From: Dermacentor variabilis
Taxonomy: Eukaryota; Arthropoda; Arachnida; Ixodida; Ixodidae
Length of the DNA: 64,000 nucleotides
Direction of reading: 5' to 3'
NCBI RefSeq assembly: GCF_050947875.1
Contig: NC_134572.1
Coordinates: forward strand, 127,217,605 to 127,281,604
Below, piece by piece: positions 47,216 to 59,640 of the stretch. Every line of letters begins with the position of its first letter. Within the stretch, counting starts at the first letter, position 1. A model generated the notes under the pieces. That model saw nothing but the letters and a program-made list of their open reading frames with translations. It was not told the origin of the DNA and searched no databases. A program made the translations under genes and the position numbers.

Positions 47216-47978
47216 AAATCTATAGTTTGATTAATATATGTCAGAGTTTTTGCTAAAAACGATACACTGCCTGCTTTCACCTTCCTGAGCAAAAGATGTG
47301 CGTATGGGACCCATGATGGGAACCGACGCAACAACTTGTCAATCTTGAAGATGGGGAACACCACTTTCCACTTCCTCTTATTGCTCTACTTGGTACTTCA
47401 CATTCTCCTAAAATAGGTAGCTTTGTTTAGTGCTTGGCTGTGCCCCTGCCACTGGCTCTGCCTCTGATGTTATTATTTTTCATAAAACTGTACTGCCACG
47501 TGAAGGGAACGTCGTATTCCATTGGCGAAGATTTTTCGTTGGAAACTCGACATGCTATAAAAAAGCTAATTGAACTTGCGAAAACCCATAATAAAGGTTT
47601 TTAGCTTTCAGTGGACAACCTTCGTGTTCGTTCGAGAATTTATATCTAAGATGGTTGTGCAAGCGCAGTTGTCCTACCGAATAGATAGCTACGGTTAGGA
47701 GCATGCGCACATAGTCACCAAGCAATAAACTCTCTTCGAATTCACACATGCTATCGCTTTTGTACGCCAACATACGAAGCATTCTATCAAAGCATTATGT
47801 CATCTCTTCCTTCTTGGAATAAAATAAACCTGACATTGTCACTTTCAAGGAGACCTGGCTGCATTCTACAATAAAGATTAACGCAATCTTTTTGTCTTCA
47901 AACGTGTATGACATATATGGGTGTGACAGCTCTCTTCAAATAGGGGGCGGTGCTTGGAATCGTGTAAAGGAATCAGTT

Positions 47979-48191
47979 GATAATAATAATATTTGGGGTT
48001 TTACGTGCCAAAACCACTTTCTGATTATGAGGCACGCCGTAGTGCAGGACTCCGGAAATTTCGACCACCTGGGGTTCTTCAACGCGCACCTAAATCTAAG
48101 CACACGGGTGTTTTCCCATTTCACCCCCATCGAAATGCGATCGCCGTGGCCGGGATTCGATCCCGCGACCTCGTGCTCAGCAGCCCAACAC
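47979..48191 (-). mobile_element. Young SINE insertion (Ruka type) with perfect target duplications
   Basis: The element is flanked by identical 12-bp direct repeats AAGGAATCAGTT at 47967-47978 and 48192-48203. Copy 1 has the corresponding empty site at about 4743-4755. Read on the minus strand it begins in the tRNA-like region with B-box-like GGATCGAATCCC, continues through the conserved tick SINE body and ends in a short (ATT)n tail adjoining the left duplication. The 5' end is slightly short compared with 44815-45050. The insertion postdates the direct duplication. Confidence 0.93.
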
Positions 48192-48998
48192 AAGGAATCA
48201 GTTACGTAAGCTTAAGTAAACGGGTCATTCCACGCCAACTGCACCAATCTTGGCGCTCGACCATTACCGATATCCCTGAAAAATTTGAGGACAATCTATT
48301 TAAAGCAAGAAGTCTTTCTGTAAAACATTCTTGCGAAAAAATTTCTTTAGAAAGCTCGGAAGTATCAGTCGTAAAACGCATTGCCAAAAAATTTTCTCTT
48401 CTTAAATTAGGCGAGCCCACAATTTTCCCTTGAGAATGAAGATAGGCTTTTCATTTAAAAAAGGTGTTATCGATCTTTACGTTTCCGTGCATTTTTATAC
48501 GGCACTAAATATGCAAAATTTGCGGCATATTGGGTATTTTTTGCAGAAAGATAACTTTTACCGAAAGGCTATATTTCATAATAACTAACTGCCAGAAGGT
48601 TGCACTGTAAGTGAAAAATATAACGTGAAATGGGGGGCCTATAGAGCTGGCGACAAAGTTGCAAGAAAGTTAGTTCTAGCCCATGTTTAGTCGTAAATTT
48701 AGCATTGAGGTGGTCGGGGGGAAAATGCGCCAAATAGTGTATTTATTAGAAACATTCATTGCTTACAAACTAAGAAACTTTTATCAAATTCCTTTTTGTT
48801 TTAAGCAAGAAAAATATTTTTGAATTTGTTTAATACCGGTATCCGTGCTTGCATGTGTTTCCCCTTCATTGGAAAGCGTCGTTGCGGTAAGTAGAAATTG
48901 CGTGGACGCAAAATTTCCTGAGTCAATGGAGGAACATCAAGGCAAGATAATCAGCTCCTCAAGTCTTTACATGAGTGCTTTATTAGAAATTATTAGCC

Positions 48999-49888
48999 AC
49001 CAGACCTATCATGACCGCATACATATATATACTCATGGTTCGACCTCACCTACCAGCTCAACTGCCGCATTCGTCGTTCCAGCCAAGAGCGTTACAGTTA
49101 AATTCAAATTGTCGCACACGACTACATCTACATCGGCAGGACTTGCAGCTCTCCATGCAGCTATGATGTACATCACCGAAGAGCCAACAGAGAAATGGGT
49201 CGTACTTTGTGACTCTAAGGCAGCCCTTCATAGCATCAAGTCAGCATTATGTCACAGAACTTTCGAGCAAATGACATCTGAAATCATGGAACTGCACCAC
49301 CTTGCTCTGGAAAGAGGACCCCACATTATATTTCAGTGGATTCCTGCTCACTGTGGCATCGTCGGCAACAACCTAGCTGACAAGGCTACCCGGTGTGCCC
49401 ACGAAGATACCCAGACGCGTTCAATAACTTTGGCGAGGTCGGACGCTGCCAGGAAACTTCGCCTACTTGCGCGCAAGAAGACCCAAGATCTCTGAATTTC
49501 AAGTGGCTTCAACTGCAGATTACGTAAACTGGACCCCACGCTATGGCTACAACTGCCATCTAGCCTTTTCCGCGGCGAAGCAACCTTGTTGTGTCACTTG
49601 TGGTTGGGAGCGGCGTTCACGAACGCATACTCCTACCGTATGGGAATGGCCGAGAGCCCGATGTGCGACTCCTGTGGGTGCGAGGAGACCATCGAGCACC
49701 TATTGTGTACCTGCCCTCGCTACGATGTCCAACGCCTCTCTCTGCGCGCAACTTTACGCAGACTAGACTCGAGACCGTTCACCGAGTCAAAGATACCCGG
49801 ACCGTGGCCACAACCGTCACTGGCTCGAAAAGCGATTCGTGCACTAGTGCGGTACTTGAAGTGCACGGGCTTAAGAGACCGCTTATAG
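48999..49888 (+). pseudogene. LINE RNase H domain plus Cys/His C-terminus
   Basis: One reading frame runs from the insertion edge to TAG at 49886-49888, broken by a single TGA at 49493-49495. Motifs are IYTHGSTS (canonical YTDGS, first Asp replaced by His), SAGLAALHAAM (catalytic Glu apparently replaced by Gly), LCDSKAAL (Asp kept), and IPAHCGIVGNNLADKATR (Asp kept). The C-terminus carries CDSCGCEETIEHLLCTCPRY. Two of four catalytic acids are gone. The start at 48845 that an ORF finder gives lies in flanking DNA and is not a real start. Confidence 0.88.
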
Positions 49889-50054
49889 TGTCATTGTGTA
49901 CGTGGTACCTCCCACACGTACTCAGTGCTTACTCTTTCCCTTCCTTCCTCTTTCTATTCCCCTTTCCCCCACGCCCAGTGTAGGGTAGCAAACCGGATGC
50001 TGTTCTGGTTGACCTCCCTGCCTTTCATACCCTTGCTTTCTCTCTCTCTCTCTC
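48999..50054 (+). mobile_element. 5'-truncated RNase H-type LINE with target duplications, copy 2 only
   Basis: The insert is bounded by TTAGCC at 48993-48998 and 50055-50060; copy 1 reads uninterrupted through this site near 5550-5560. It interrupts the left inverted repeat of the foldback element. The 3' untranslated region ends in a CT-rich stretch, (TC)n. It is 5'-truncated to the RNase H domain, a usual product of target-primed reverse transcription. The family differs from that at 2942-4259. Confidence 0.9.
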
Positions 50055-52928
50055 TTAGCCTAGTCTATAAAAAACGCGAGCACCAATAGAGCGCTTTTAA
50101 CCGGATGTCGCCGTACACCGACGGCCTGCATAGCGTCGTCACGCGGCATGCGAAAGTTACGCCGGTAGGTACAGAGTGCAGTTAGATACACTAAGATTTA
50201 AAGATGGGCGAGAACTTTCTGAATAAGAAAACAATCTGTGGCTTTATTACGGCAAATATGTAGCAAATATCAGCCAACACAATCGTGTTTTAGCGACCAT
50301 GTCAGCAATGATGTTAGAGGAGTCATGTCGACTGGTCAATAAATGTTTTGGCATGCATAAGTTCATACTACTGCATTTAGAAAGATGATGGAAAGAAATA
50401 AATACGTTTATTTGCTCGCGTTCTCTGTCTTTCTTGCAGTTAAATGTCAAATTCAGACCGAATGGGGCTGTCCGCTGTCCTTTGTGAAGCGCCGGATTTA
50501 ATATCCAGTCTGCGATAACAACAAAAAAGCGAGAAGGTTCGTTCGAGCTATGGACTGCAAAAAGGTTGCGCTTGAATCTGCGGTTCTGGAGCTCGCCGGA
50601 GCAGATGGGCGCGAAGTTTGAACTTGCATTGTTATGAACCGCAGGAAGTGTGTGCTGCCGACGCGCGTCAAAACAAAGCCTACGAAACATCAGTAGCAGT
50701 TTTAGTGAAAAAGGCGCGCTCCTGTTTTTTTTTTTTTTTGTGGCACGTTGAAGAAGATGACGAAGACCAGCGCCGTGATTGCTTGAGTGTATATGTTGCT
50801 CGCTGACACCCCACAGACCCAAAGAGTACTTTCAAGCTTACACACCACACTCCAATGTCAGCCATTTTCGCGAACGAGATGTGCTGCGAAAAAGACACCG
50901 GGGGAAAAATCTTATCTGACATTTCAGAGACCGAGAGCAGGAGCGAAAGCTTCGTGAGCGCAGTTGCTATGGCAATGTTGACATTTGGGATACACGTCCC
51001 AGTGCTCCATTTCAAAGAACAGCACGTGACTTCCGCCACACTCTCTCCAATACGTACGTGCTGGTCAGGGCCTGTCCTCGTTTTCCTTCCTCCATGTCGG
51101 ATGCAATAAACGCGTGCGAAATCAATAGCATGCGTTTTTTATACCTGCGTTCCGACATGTGAAAGAATGAGTGCAACCGCTCTAAACACGCATATACAAG
51201 AAGACTATTAAGCACAACCACGAAGAAAAGTATCTGATGCCCATCTTATTCTATAACGAAAAAGTGGCACAGTCAAAACTGTAATCCTCTAGGCGTTTCT
51301 GGATGAGTCTTTCCATGCTTCAGCTTATATAGCCTGACTTCTCTCGGGTGATATGGCTAATAAAGGTGCTGATGTCTTGCTAGACCCACTACAGAAATAC
51401 ATTGTAGCTATAGGTGCCGGAAACACTTGCTCTTGAAATCACCCTCCTTTTATTAAAAGCAATCGTTGTGGCCTTTTAAGGCCTAAGAGACGTTATTCTT
51501 ACCTTATTCTGAACATTGCTGCAAGAAGACCACCAGGAAGAGTGCAAGCATAGAAACATACTAGGATTTGTGTGCAAAAAAAATATAATGTATCTGAGCA
51601 ACATAGGAGCGTCTTTTAGGATTATAGCCGCAACCTTTATACAGTCGATAACTCGAACGAGCCTTTCCATATTTTTTTTCAGTTATCGCACACTGGATAT
51701 TAAATCCTGCGCTTCACAAAGGTCAGCGGACTGCCCCATTCGGTCTGAATTTGGCATTTAACTGCAAGAAAGACACAGAACACGAGCAACTAAACGTATT
51801 TACTTCTTTCCATCATCTTTCTAAATGCAGTAGTCTGAACTTAAACATGCCAAAACCTTTAATGACGGGTCGACATTACTCCTCGAACATTATTTCCAGC
51901 ATGGTCGCTAAAACGCGATTGTGTTGGCTGATATTTGCTACATATTTGCCGTTTTAAAGCAACAGATTGTTTTCTTATTCACAAAGCTTTCGCCCATTTC
52001 AAAATCTTAGTGTACCCAAATGCACACTGTACTCACCGGCGTAACTTTCTGATGCCGTGTGACGATGCTATGCAGGCCGTTGGTGTACGGCGACATCCGG
52101 TTAAATGCGCTCTATTGGGGCACACGTTTTTCGTTGGCTAGGCTAATAATTTCTAGTAAAACACTCAAGTAAAAACTTGAGGAGCTCATTATCTTGTCTA
52201 GATGATCCTCCATCGGCTAAGGATGTTTTGCGTCCGTGCAAGTTCCACTTACGTCTAGGACATTTTCCCTACGAAGGGCAAACACGTGCAAGCACACAGA
52301 CCGGTCTACCACAAATTCAAAAGGCTTTTTCTTGCTTAAACAAAATGTAATTTGATAAAAGTTTCTAAGTTTCTAGGAAATAAATGTTTCTAATAAATAC
52401 ACTATTTAACGTATTTTTTCCCTGAACACTTCATTGCTAAATTTACGGCTAAACATAGGTTAAAACTCACTTTTTTGTAACTTTGTCCCCAGCTGTACAG
52501 GCCCCATTTCATGTAATGCTCGTCCCAAAATATTTTTCACTTACAGTACAACTTGCTGGCAATTAGTTACTGTGAAATATAACCTTTCGGTAAAACTTAT
52601 CTTTCTGCAAAAAATTCCCAATATGCACTAAATATCCCATATTTAGTGCCGTATTAAAAACTCACGGAAGTAAAGATCGGTAACAGCTTTTTCAGCCTAT
52701 CTTCATTCTCAAGGGAATATTGTGTGGTCATCTATGTTATGAAAAGAAATTTTTTTTTGAAAATGCGTTTTACGACTCATACTTTCGAGCTTTCTAAAAG
52801 AAACTTCACATGTTCCTAGTGGTGCTGAAAATTTTTTTCCCCAAAAATGTTTTACAGAAAGAGTTCTTGCTTGAGAAATCGCCGACAGTCGAGCGCCAAG
52901 GTTGGTAAAGTTGGCGCGGAAGCACCCA

Positions 52929-55085
52929 AACACTAATTTTGATGTCCACGTTATTTGGAGGGCCTTCACATTCTCTTCTTATAGGATACTAATAGGTAAT
53001 TGCAATCATTCATGGAATTTGAACAGTCCTTTCGTCAATGCTCTGCATCACACAATCAACAAAGCTATGGAGCTCTTGCCGGCTGATTTAGTTTATCTTC
53101 TGGGGGATTTCAATTACCCGCTAAGTGAATGGAGGAATTTATCATCTCATCATATATCGTCTGAATTCATCAACTTATCTTTAGCTTTGTATATTTCACG
53201 CTATCACAAAACCTGCACACAGCGCCTATGTTCTTGATCTTATTACTGCACAGGAAACAATAGGTCACATAGAATACTTGGATCGCTTCATGTACAATCA
53301 TTTGCTCCAAATACCAATAAATACAACGCCACCAGTTACCACTGTAGGAAGAAAACACATTCCTGATTACAATAAGGGTAATTATAAAACAGTTATCCCA
53401 GAACTTGAAGCTTTCTTCGTAAACATAATGTGGCCATCACTTTACGATATATCCCTCGAAGAAAATTGGTTAACGTTTAAAATCACGCCGTGCGCTAATG
53501 GACAAGTATGTTACGCTCGTTAATATAACGTACGATATGTTGAACCTCCGGTTTACTAAAAAGTTCAATGCATGAAAATTAAGAAATTGCACTTCTATAA
53601 TATTGCAAAGCGATCTTAAGTCGTAATGCTCTGCTTTAGGTGGAGCTAAGGATAAATATTTTTCTAAGGACCTCCCTGAGCTATCTAAGAAAAGATTAGT
53701 TATGTTATGGAAAATATTACAGCATAACATTGAATGCGATCAAGTGTCATTAAAAACAGCCGCAATATTCCTATTACAGACAGCGAATGTTCATCAGCTT
53801 TTTATTTAGTTCTTCAACTCTGCATTTACACAAGAGAGCACTACAGGTATACCGTGTCTTTTAGAATTAAGACACCGACACATGGAACCTATTGAAGCCA
53901 CTTTCGAAGGCCTGTCTTCACTCATAAGTACTACAAAATGTCATCTTCATCTGAATCGGAAGTCGACAACCTCACTGTATGCTTATTACGTAAATACTTA
54001 CACTGTTGCAACGGCTTAACAATAAGAGTATCTAGGAGTTGTATTCACATCGAATCTTTCTTGGTCAGAACACATCATGTTCATTTCAGGTAACGCCTCC
54101 TAATCTTCTTGGTACTTGCGACGCAAACTTAAGAAATGTGCATTCTAACGGTCGCAAACTAGCTTATCTAACTTCCGTTCGTCCCAAGCTCGATAAAGAG
54201 TCTCCCACTTGGTCCCCTTACCAGAAATAGTTAATTGAAAGGCAAGGAACAGACTCAAAACACAGCAAGCATCTCCATCTAAAACAATTCAACCTACTAG
54301 TTCAGTGTAGCACAAATAAAACTTGAACTTTCATTGTAATCCTCGACAACTCGGCTTGTAACACTGTTTCACAAATTCATTCACTCCATTGAAACACCAG
54401 TATGCTTGAAGCGACCCTATTCCACACCGCATGGGCTTCATAACCATCTTAGCTATGCCCTGCGCTCTCAGCTATGTGTTTACGGTTCTGGACATGGATT
54501 GCAGTAATCTGTTCTTCCATGCGCTGTCAGATTTTGGAACTCTCTCACGGATTGCATTGCATACCTGTCCAACTACAATTCATTCCGTGACCGCTTGACG
54601 GAATACATGACTGAAAAAATGTCCTCTTTTACAGTATTCGCACCATATTGTCTTGTACTTGCACTGTGTTTTGCACATTATGGTCGTGCTAGTACCGTTG
54701 TATCGCTATGTTTACTGTTCAGTAGGAATGTCAGGTTAGTGAGTTTTTTTGAATCTATGATACTGTTTAACACTCTGGTCTTGGTGTTTAACACCTGCTC
54801 TTGTTAATTACACGGCAGGATTGAAAATACCCTGTGTGAATCACTTCTTGTTATTACATCATGTTTTTACTAGTGAATTGTGAACAAAGTAATTCTTCTC
54901 GACCTCGGTTGTAGCTTGTATAGTAGTATGTAGTAGTATTGTAGTTTGTAGGTAGTATGTATAGTTTTCCGGCTTTATGGATGTCATATTTCTTATGTAT
55001 TTTCTATGTATTTTCTATCAACTGCCCGCGTTCCTCAATGCTGCAATTTCACGCCTTTAAGGTATATTTTAATATAAATAAACAC
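52929..55085 (+). pseudogene. CR1/L2-like LINE remnant with endonuclease motif (copy 2)
   Basis: The frame at 52902-53237 includes LLGDFNYP at 53097-53120, the GDFN signature of the apurinic-type endonuclease of non-LTR retrotransposons. A linker region follows (KYFSKDLPELSKKRLVMLWKI, in pieces near 53640-53760), then VRPKLDKESPTWSPYQ at 54180-54230 and the RFWNSLTDC C-terminus near 54530. The polymerase core with FADD is deleted here, between about 53950 and 54000. The tail near 55065-55085 is AATA-rich. All frames are disrupted. Confidence 0.8.
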
Positions 55086-57860
55086 AAACATATAAGCCAT
55101 AGCGTATAGAGGTAAATTGCGAATACACGAACTGGGGCGCAATATATTTCTCAATGGCATCATATAACTCGTTCGTTCGCTACAGCCGCAACTAGCTGTC
55201 AATGTAAGCTTGCATTGCTGCTTTAAGGTTTTTTTTAATAGGCTGGTATTTTATGTATTGTTTTTTTCATTGGATGCCTTGCCAAAAGTAAGCCGCACTG
55301 CTACTCATTCTATGAGGGGAGAATGAGCAGGCGTAAACAAACAGGAAAACACAAGTAAGAGCAAAGGAAACAGAAGAAAAAGCCGGTAGCAAATGTTACT
55401 TTTTTTCGGTTAGAAATTTTTAGCATTCTCTCGTTCGTTTCTATCTTCTTTTTTTGCGTTCCAATTATCCACGGCTGCATTTATTTGAAAAAGAATAAAT
55501 GACTACTTTCTAAAAGAAAAAAGGCCCTAGTTGAGGCATCAGATTTAATGTAGACATAAAGCTGCACGGTTACTCCTTTGCATCAGAAACGTTCGTTTCA
55601 TGACTCCAGCGAGAAAACTGAAAAAGGTACATGTGTCGAGGAACAATATTAACGTTTATTCCGCACGGTTGTTATATGTTTATAAGTGTACAGGTATACT
55701 AGACTACCTTGCACGTTCTTTCTGTTGATTACACCTTACCTTATTTTATTACATAGCAGATTGACTCACGCCTCAAATTTCTCCTGCACGATAATGGTGC
55801 ATTCGTGTGAAGAAATAATAATTATGAGAGTTTGGTTGCCGAGCACGCCGAGGTTGTAGGCGTTGAAGTGCCACAAAAGTCACATAGAAATTCTCGCCCA
55901 GAATCGCAAGCTGTAAGCAATGAGAACGATATCGCACACTGTCATTCTGTGAGGCTGTACGAAATGTTGTTCCCTTGTACGCGCAGAAATATAAATCGCG
56001 ATCGCTGCGTGCGAATGAACAAATCGTTGTGGAGAAAACACATTGCAAATTCTGTTCTATTGTTCGGTCGGCCACGGTGCGTGATCCACGATTTGCTTCG
56101 TGCTGGACATGAAAACTTTGTTTCCCTTCAATAAATTTATTACACACGTAGAGCACAGGGTTCCCTGCTACGAATGGCGTCCTAGCTCACGCCTCCCTTT
56201 CTCTGCCACCTTTTCCAACCAATAATCGTTGATGACATCATAAGATTTCTTTTCCTATACGGCTGACAAAAAACAATAAAATGAAGTGCGATGGAAAAAA
56301 AATTACCGTTGGAAGGGGTTCAGTACCATAGATTCCTAAATATACGTACGCCACTGATGTACGGCCGAATACATAAAGCCACTCGTTCGTAAGCACTGTT
56401 TGTCACTGTCGTTACCCATTGGGTGATCTGGTGCGTGGTGAGTTAAGTAGAGCATGGGAGAGGAGTTGGTAAGGGGAAGGAGTAGCCCCAGAGGACCTGA
56501 GTCGTCACCTTAGATTGCGACGTCGTCTCAAGAATGTCATAGTGGTGTGTGAATGAAAGATGTGCTCTTTCTTTTAGGAACCCGCTGAACTCCGAATACT
56601 TCGCACTGTTGATCCAACATGTACGTCTGAATCGTGATAATGCATAATACCGCGCTTGCTGCCACCGATAGCAAAACTGTTGTCGAAAGAAAAGCATTTT
56701 GGTTAACCTACAGGGAGTTCTAAACTAATCATTCCCATCGCCTCCTAGAATTGCGCCATAAAATAGTGACAGCAAGACACTAGCCCTCTTGCTTTACCTT
56801 TTGGTCGCGCACCCACACTCACTCACGGCTTTGGCGAGAACAACTTGGCATGGCCCACTGAATCACATCGCATGAAAACACGAACAGTGGTTACCATGAC
56901 ACATTGGTAACACAGAAAACGAGGCAGCTGACGTCAACTGGCAACAACAGCGCGACACTTTGACTATGTTACCTTATACCAATTCAACGACTCAAGACTG
57001 CTTTTGCTCTAGCACCTGCAGCGTTCATACCCCAATGAACATGTCGCAGTCAATGTGTCGCGCTCTACACCACTCCATGGCATTGCTTTAACATGCCGGA
57101 TTGGGTCTCTGCTGCTTAATTCACGCATCGGGTGTGTTATGTCGCACATGGACTTGAAAAGCAAAAACGCGCGCTGAGCCCTTCGTGCCTCTGAGGTGGA
57201 CACCACAGCGAAACACTTGTCAAGCTTTGCACAGTCAGGTTTGCGATGCCGAGCAAATTCCAGTTTCTTCAATCACAGGGCTAGACTCTCGTCTTCAATG
57301 CACCCACTGTGCGTGTGGCTGTGTTGTTCCTTCCTTTCATTCTTGACCTACCTTTTTTTCAATTTCTTCTGTGTATCTTCTTCTTGCGCCTCTGCGAGAA
57401 GGCAGGCATAATGTATCTTTTAGGAGACAATCGCTACTGCTCCATTCATTTGGTATTAGCATAATATTACATTTGAATAAGGCGATGAACATTCCTTGGA
57501 CGTTTCGCTCTTCATCATTTCATCAGAGCGCGTCCAGATGGTGACGAGGCACGATGTAGACTATGATAATCAAATAAAGGAGCTCACTTGTACGCTACAA
57601 CTGCCGCCCTCCGTGTAGCGGGTAATTACCGCGAATATTAGTTGTCTAAATTTGACCCTGACAAGCCGAATTGATGAAAAGGGTCAACGTCAAAGGCTAC
57701 CGAGGGAACAGCGCCGACCTAAGATTCCCAGATTGCTACACGCTTACGCCACTTGGTGAAGTGGAGGTGCAACATAGTAGGCCGAGTCCAGTGGATAGGT
57801 GCGACATCATGGGAAGGATATTGAAGGGAAAAGCTTCACTACGTTAGTCAACACCGCGCT
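55086..57860. other. Non-coding part of unit A (copy 2)
   Basis: Direct counterpart of 9108-11860 at high similarity. No gene recognised; short frames such as 55773-56156 are conserved only because the DNA is. Confidence 0.6.
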
Positions 57861-57891
57861 TCGCGCGAGCCGGCGTATGTCGGAGCGCGAG

Positions 57892-58045
57892 TGACGTCAC
57901 GGACGGCGGAGGTGGCCGCCGCCAGACCTTTCGCCACTGCCGTGCGTGACGTCACGCGCAGCGCAGGTGGCCACTGCCGCGCGCAATGCGTCATCGTTTG
58001 ACGTTTGCCGCCAGCGCGTGTTTATCGCGGAGGCCGACTATATAA
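57892..58045 (+). promoter_or_regulatory. CRE-type promoter (copy 2)
   Basis: TGACGTCA palindromes lie at 57892-57899 and 57947-57954, with a TATA box at 58038-58045 and ATG at 58079. The spacing matches copy 1 within a base. Confidence 0.6.
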
Positions 58046-58078
58046 CCGCTTGCCAGAGAATAGACATGCGCTCTGAAC

Positions 58079-58357
58079 ATGGAAGGAGAAGAGAGTGATA
58101 CTACCAATACAGAAGTGCTACCACGGGAGTTGGCTGAAAAGGAGCGAAGAAATGAAATGGGGCTGAAAGCTCAACGAAAGTCCAAGGAAACCGAACAACG
58201 AGAAGAACATCTCGCTAAACGACTCAGCAAAGCCGAGTCTGAAACACCAGAATTACCGGGGGCACGTCTCGCTAAACGGCGTGAAAAGGAAGCTGAACAG
58301 CGACGTTCGACCGTGTCAGCTGAGAGTAGCAAGATGATGAAAGTTCGGGAATTGTGA
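58079..58357 (+). pseudogene. Lys/Arg/Glu-rich ORF, frameshifted (copy 2)
   Basis: It starts at the same ATG as copy 1 and reads EGEESDTTNTEVLPRELAEK, then ERRNEMGLKAQRKSKE and AKRLSKAESETPELPGARLA. A one-base deletion in AGTAGCAAGATGATG (near 58330) shifts the frame, ending it after 92 residues. The downstream frame (to about 58640) keeps PEQQEERLAK, the shared TGA, then DAKKRLLAASASSHQ and THFVKNSFVFPCDV. The repeat pattern is better preserved here than in copy 1. Confidence 0.55.
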
Positions 58358-58639
58358 GCAGTTGTGAAGGAAGAATGAAAACGCCAGAGTAAAACGAGCT
58401 AGGGAAAGACCCGAGCAACAAGAGGAGCGTCTCGCTAAATGACGACCACAAGATGCTAAAAAGCGGCTTCTAGCCGCCAGTGCCAGCAGCCATCAGAGTG
58501 ACGGCACAACGACGGAAGAAGAGGTAAGGGCTCGCCGTTACGCAGACTACGTGTTGAAACTTCGTGAAAGTGCAAGTGCGACCAGAACCTTCACGACGCA
58601 CTTTGTGAAAAATTCCTTTGTCTTCCCATGTGATGTGTG

Positions 58640-58823
58640 ATAAAGAATAACCATGTGATAAAGCATAACCATGAGCTAAATCCTAACCATATCCATGAGT
58701 TAAACCATGAGCATATCCATAAGGTAAACCGTAAGGATATCCATAGGCTAAATCATAAAGCATAACCATCAGATAAACCATAAGCATAACCATAGGCTAA
58801 ATCATAAAGCATAACCATATGCT
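58640..58823 (+). repeat. 24-25-bp minisatellite (copy 2)
   Basis: Same unit and position as 12684-12872, directly after the decayed ORF. A few units differ by one or two bases. Confidence 0.85.
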
Positions 58824-59424
58824 TCACCGAACCTTTTCGCTGCGAGATATTCAGGTTTAACCTTAGCTAAGTCCCAACCAATCATTGTGACCGATTTGAC
58901 GTTTGTGATTCGCCCGAGATACAGTAATAAGATTTCCTATTCTATTCTCCTAGGGAACACGACTGTTTTAAAAGTGGAGACCTTTGGCGCAGTGGGAGGT
59001 GTGCATTCATTTGCTGGTATGAGCTGAGACGGTTAATGGCTGTGGTATCTGGAGGCAGCGTAAAACACGTCAAATCAACCTTTTTCGTTCATTCCTACTA
59101 CCGGACGTATTCAGCAACGTGCCTGGTGAATTCCTGTCCTAGACGCCTACTCGAGCCGCTAAAATGTGCTTAGGTGACTATCAATAATTATGCAAATTGA
59201 CCTCAAATCAGAGGCACATATTCACTATCTATACAGAATCCAGTTTAAAGAATATGAATAAAGTACAAAGAATGCACAGAAAAATTGAAAAGGTTGCAAC
59301 TGTCTCAAGAGCTATAGAGAAAAGCGGACTAGAATTGCGGAAAATCCAGAGCAGCTATGGAGGCCTTTAAGAATATCCATATTAGCAGTGGCAATAAGCA
59401 TGGCTCCATTGATACGGTCGTATG

Positions 59425-59640
59425 TCTATGCGCCAAGCGTTCAGCATATTCGCGCTCTTCATTTAGTTACATTCTTCGGCAGTTATGGCTATATAACGGA
59501 CCTGTTCGTGTCTGTGTTATTAAAACATAGCTATATCTATTCGCCAAGTGTTGAGCATATTCGCGCTCTTCATTTAGTTACATTCTCCGGCAGTTATGCC
59601 TACATAACGGACGTGTTCGTATTTGTGTTAAGTGATACTT
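59425..59640 (+). repeat. 108-bp tandem dimer (copy 2)
   Basis: Same dimer as 13470-13680. The frame 59388-59651 shows the two 36-residue blocks again. Confidence 0.85.

Larger units (their letters stand above)
48221..52928. mobile_element. Foldback element, copy 2, complete ends
   Basis: Here both ends survive: the left starts CGGGTCATTCCACGCCAAC at 48221 and the right, read inward on the minus strand from 52928, starts TGGGTGCTTCCGCGCCAAC. The arms are 48221-50570 (including the 1056-bp LINE at 48999-50054) and about 51635-52928; the core lies between. It adjoins CR1/L2-like LINE sequence at 52929, so it probably inserted into that LINE. No coding capacity for transposition is visible. Confidence 0.87.

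Noticed and set aside
48845..48998. Upstream start for the RNase H frame
   Set aside because: These codons lie in the host foldback element before the target duplication at 48993-48998, so the fusion is accidental.
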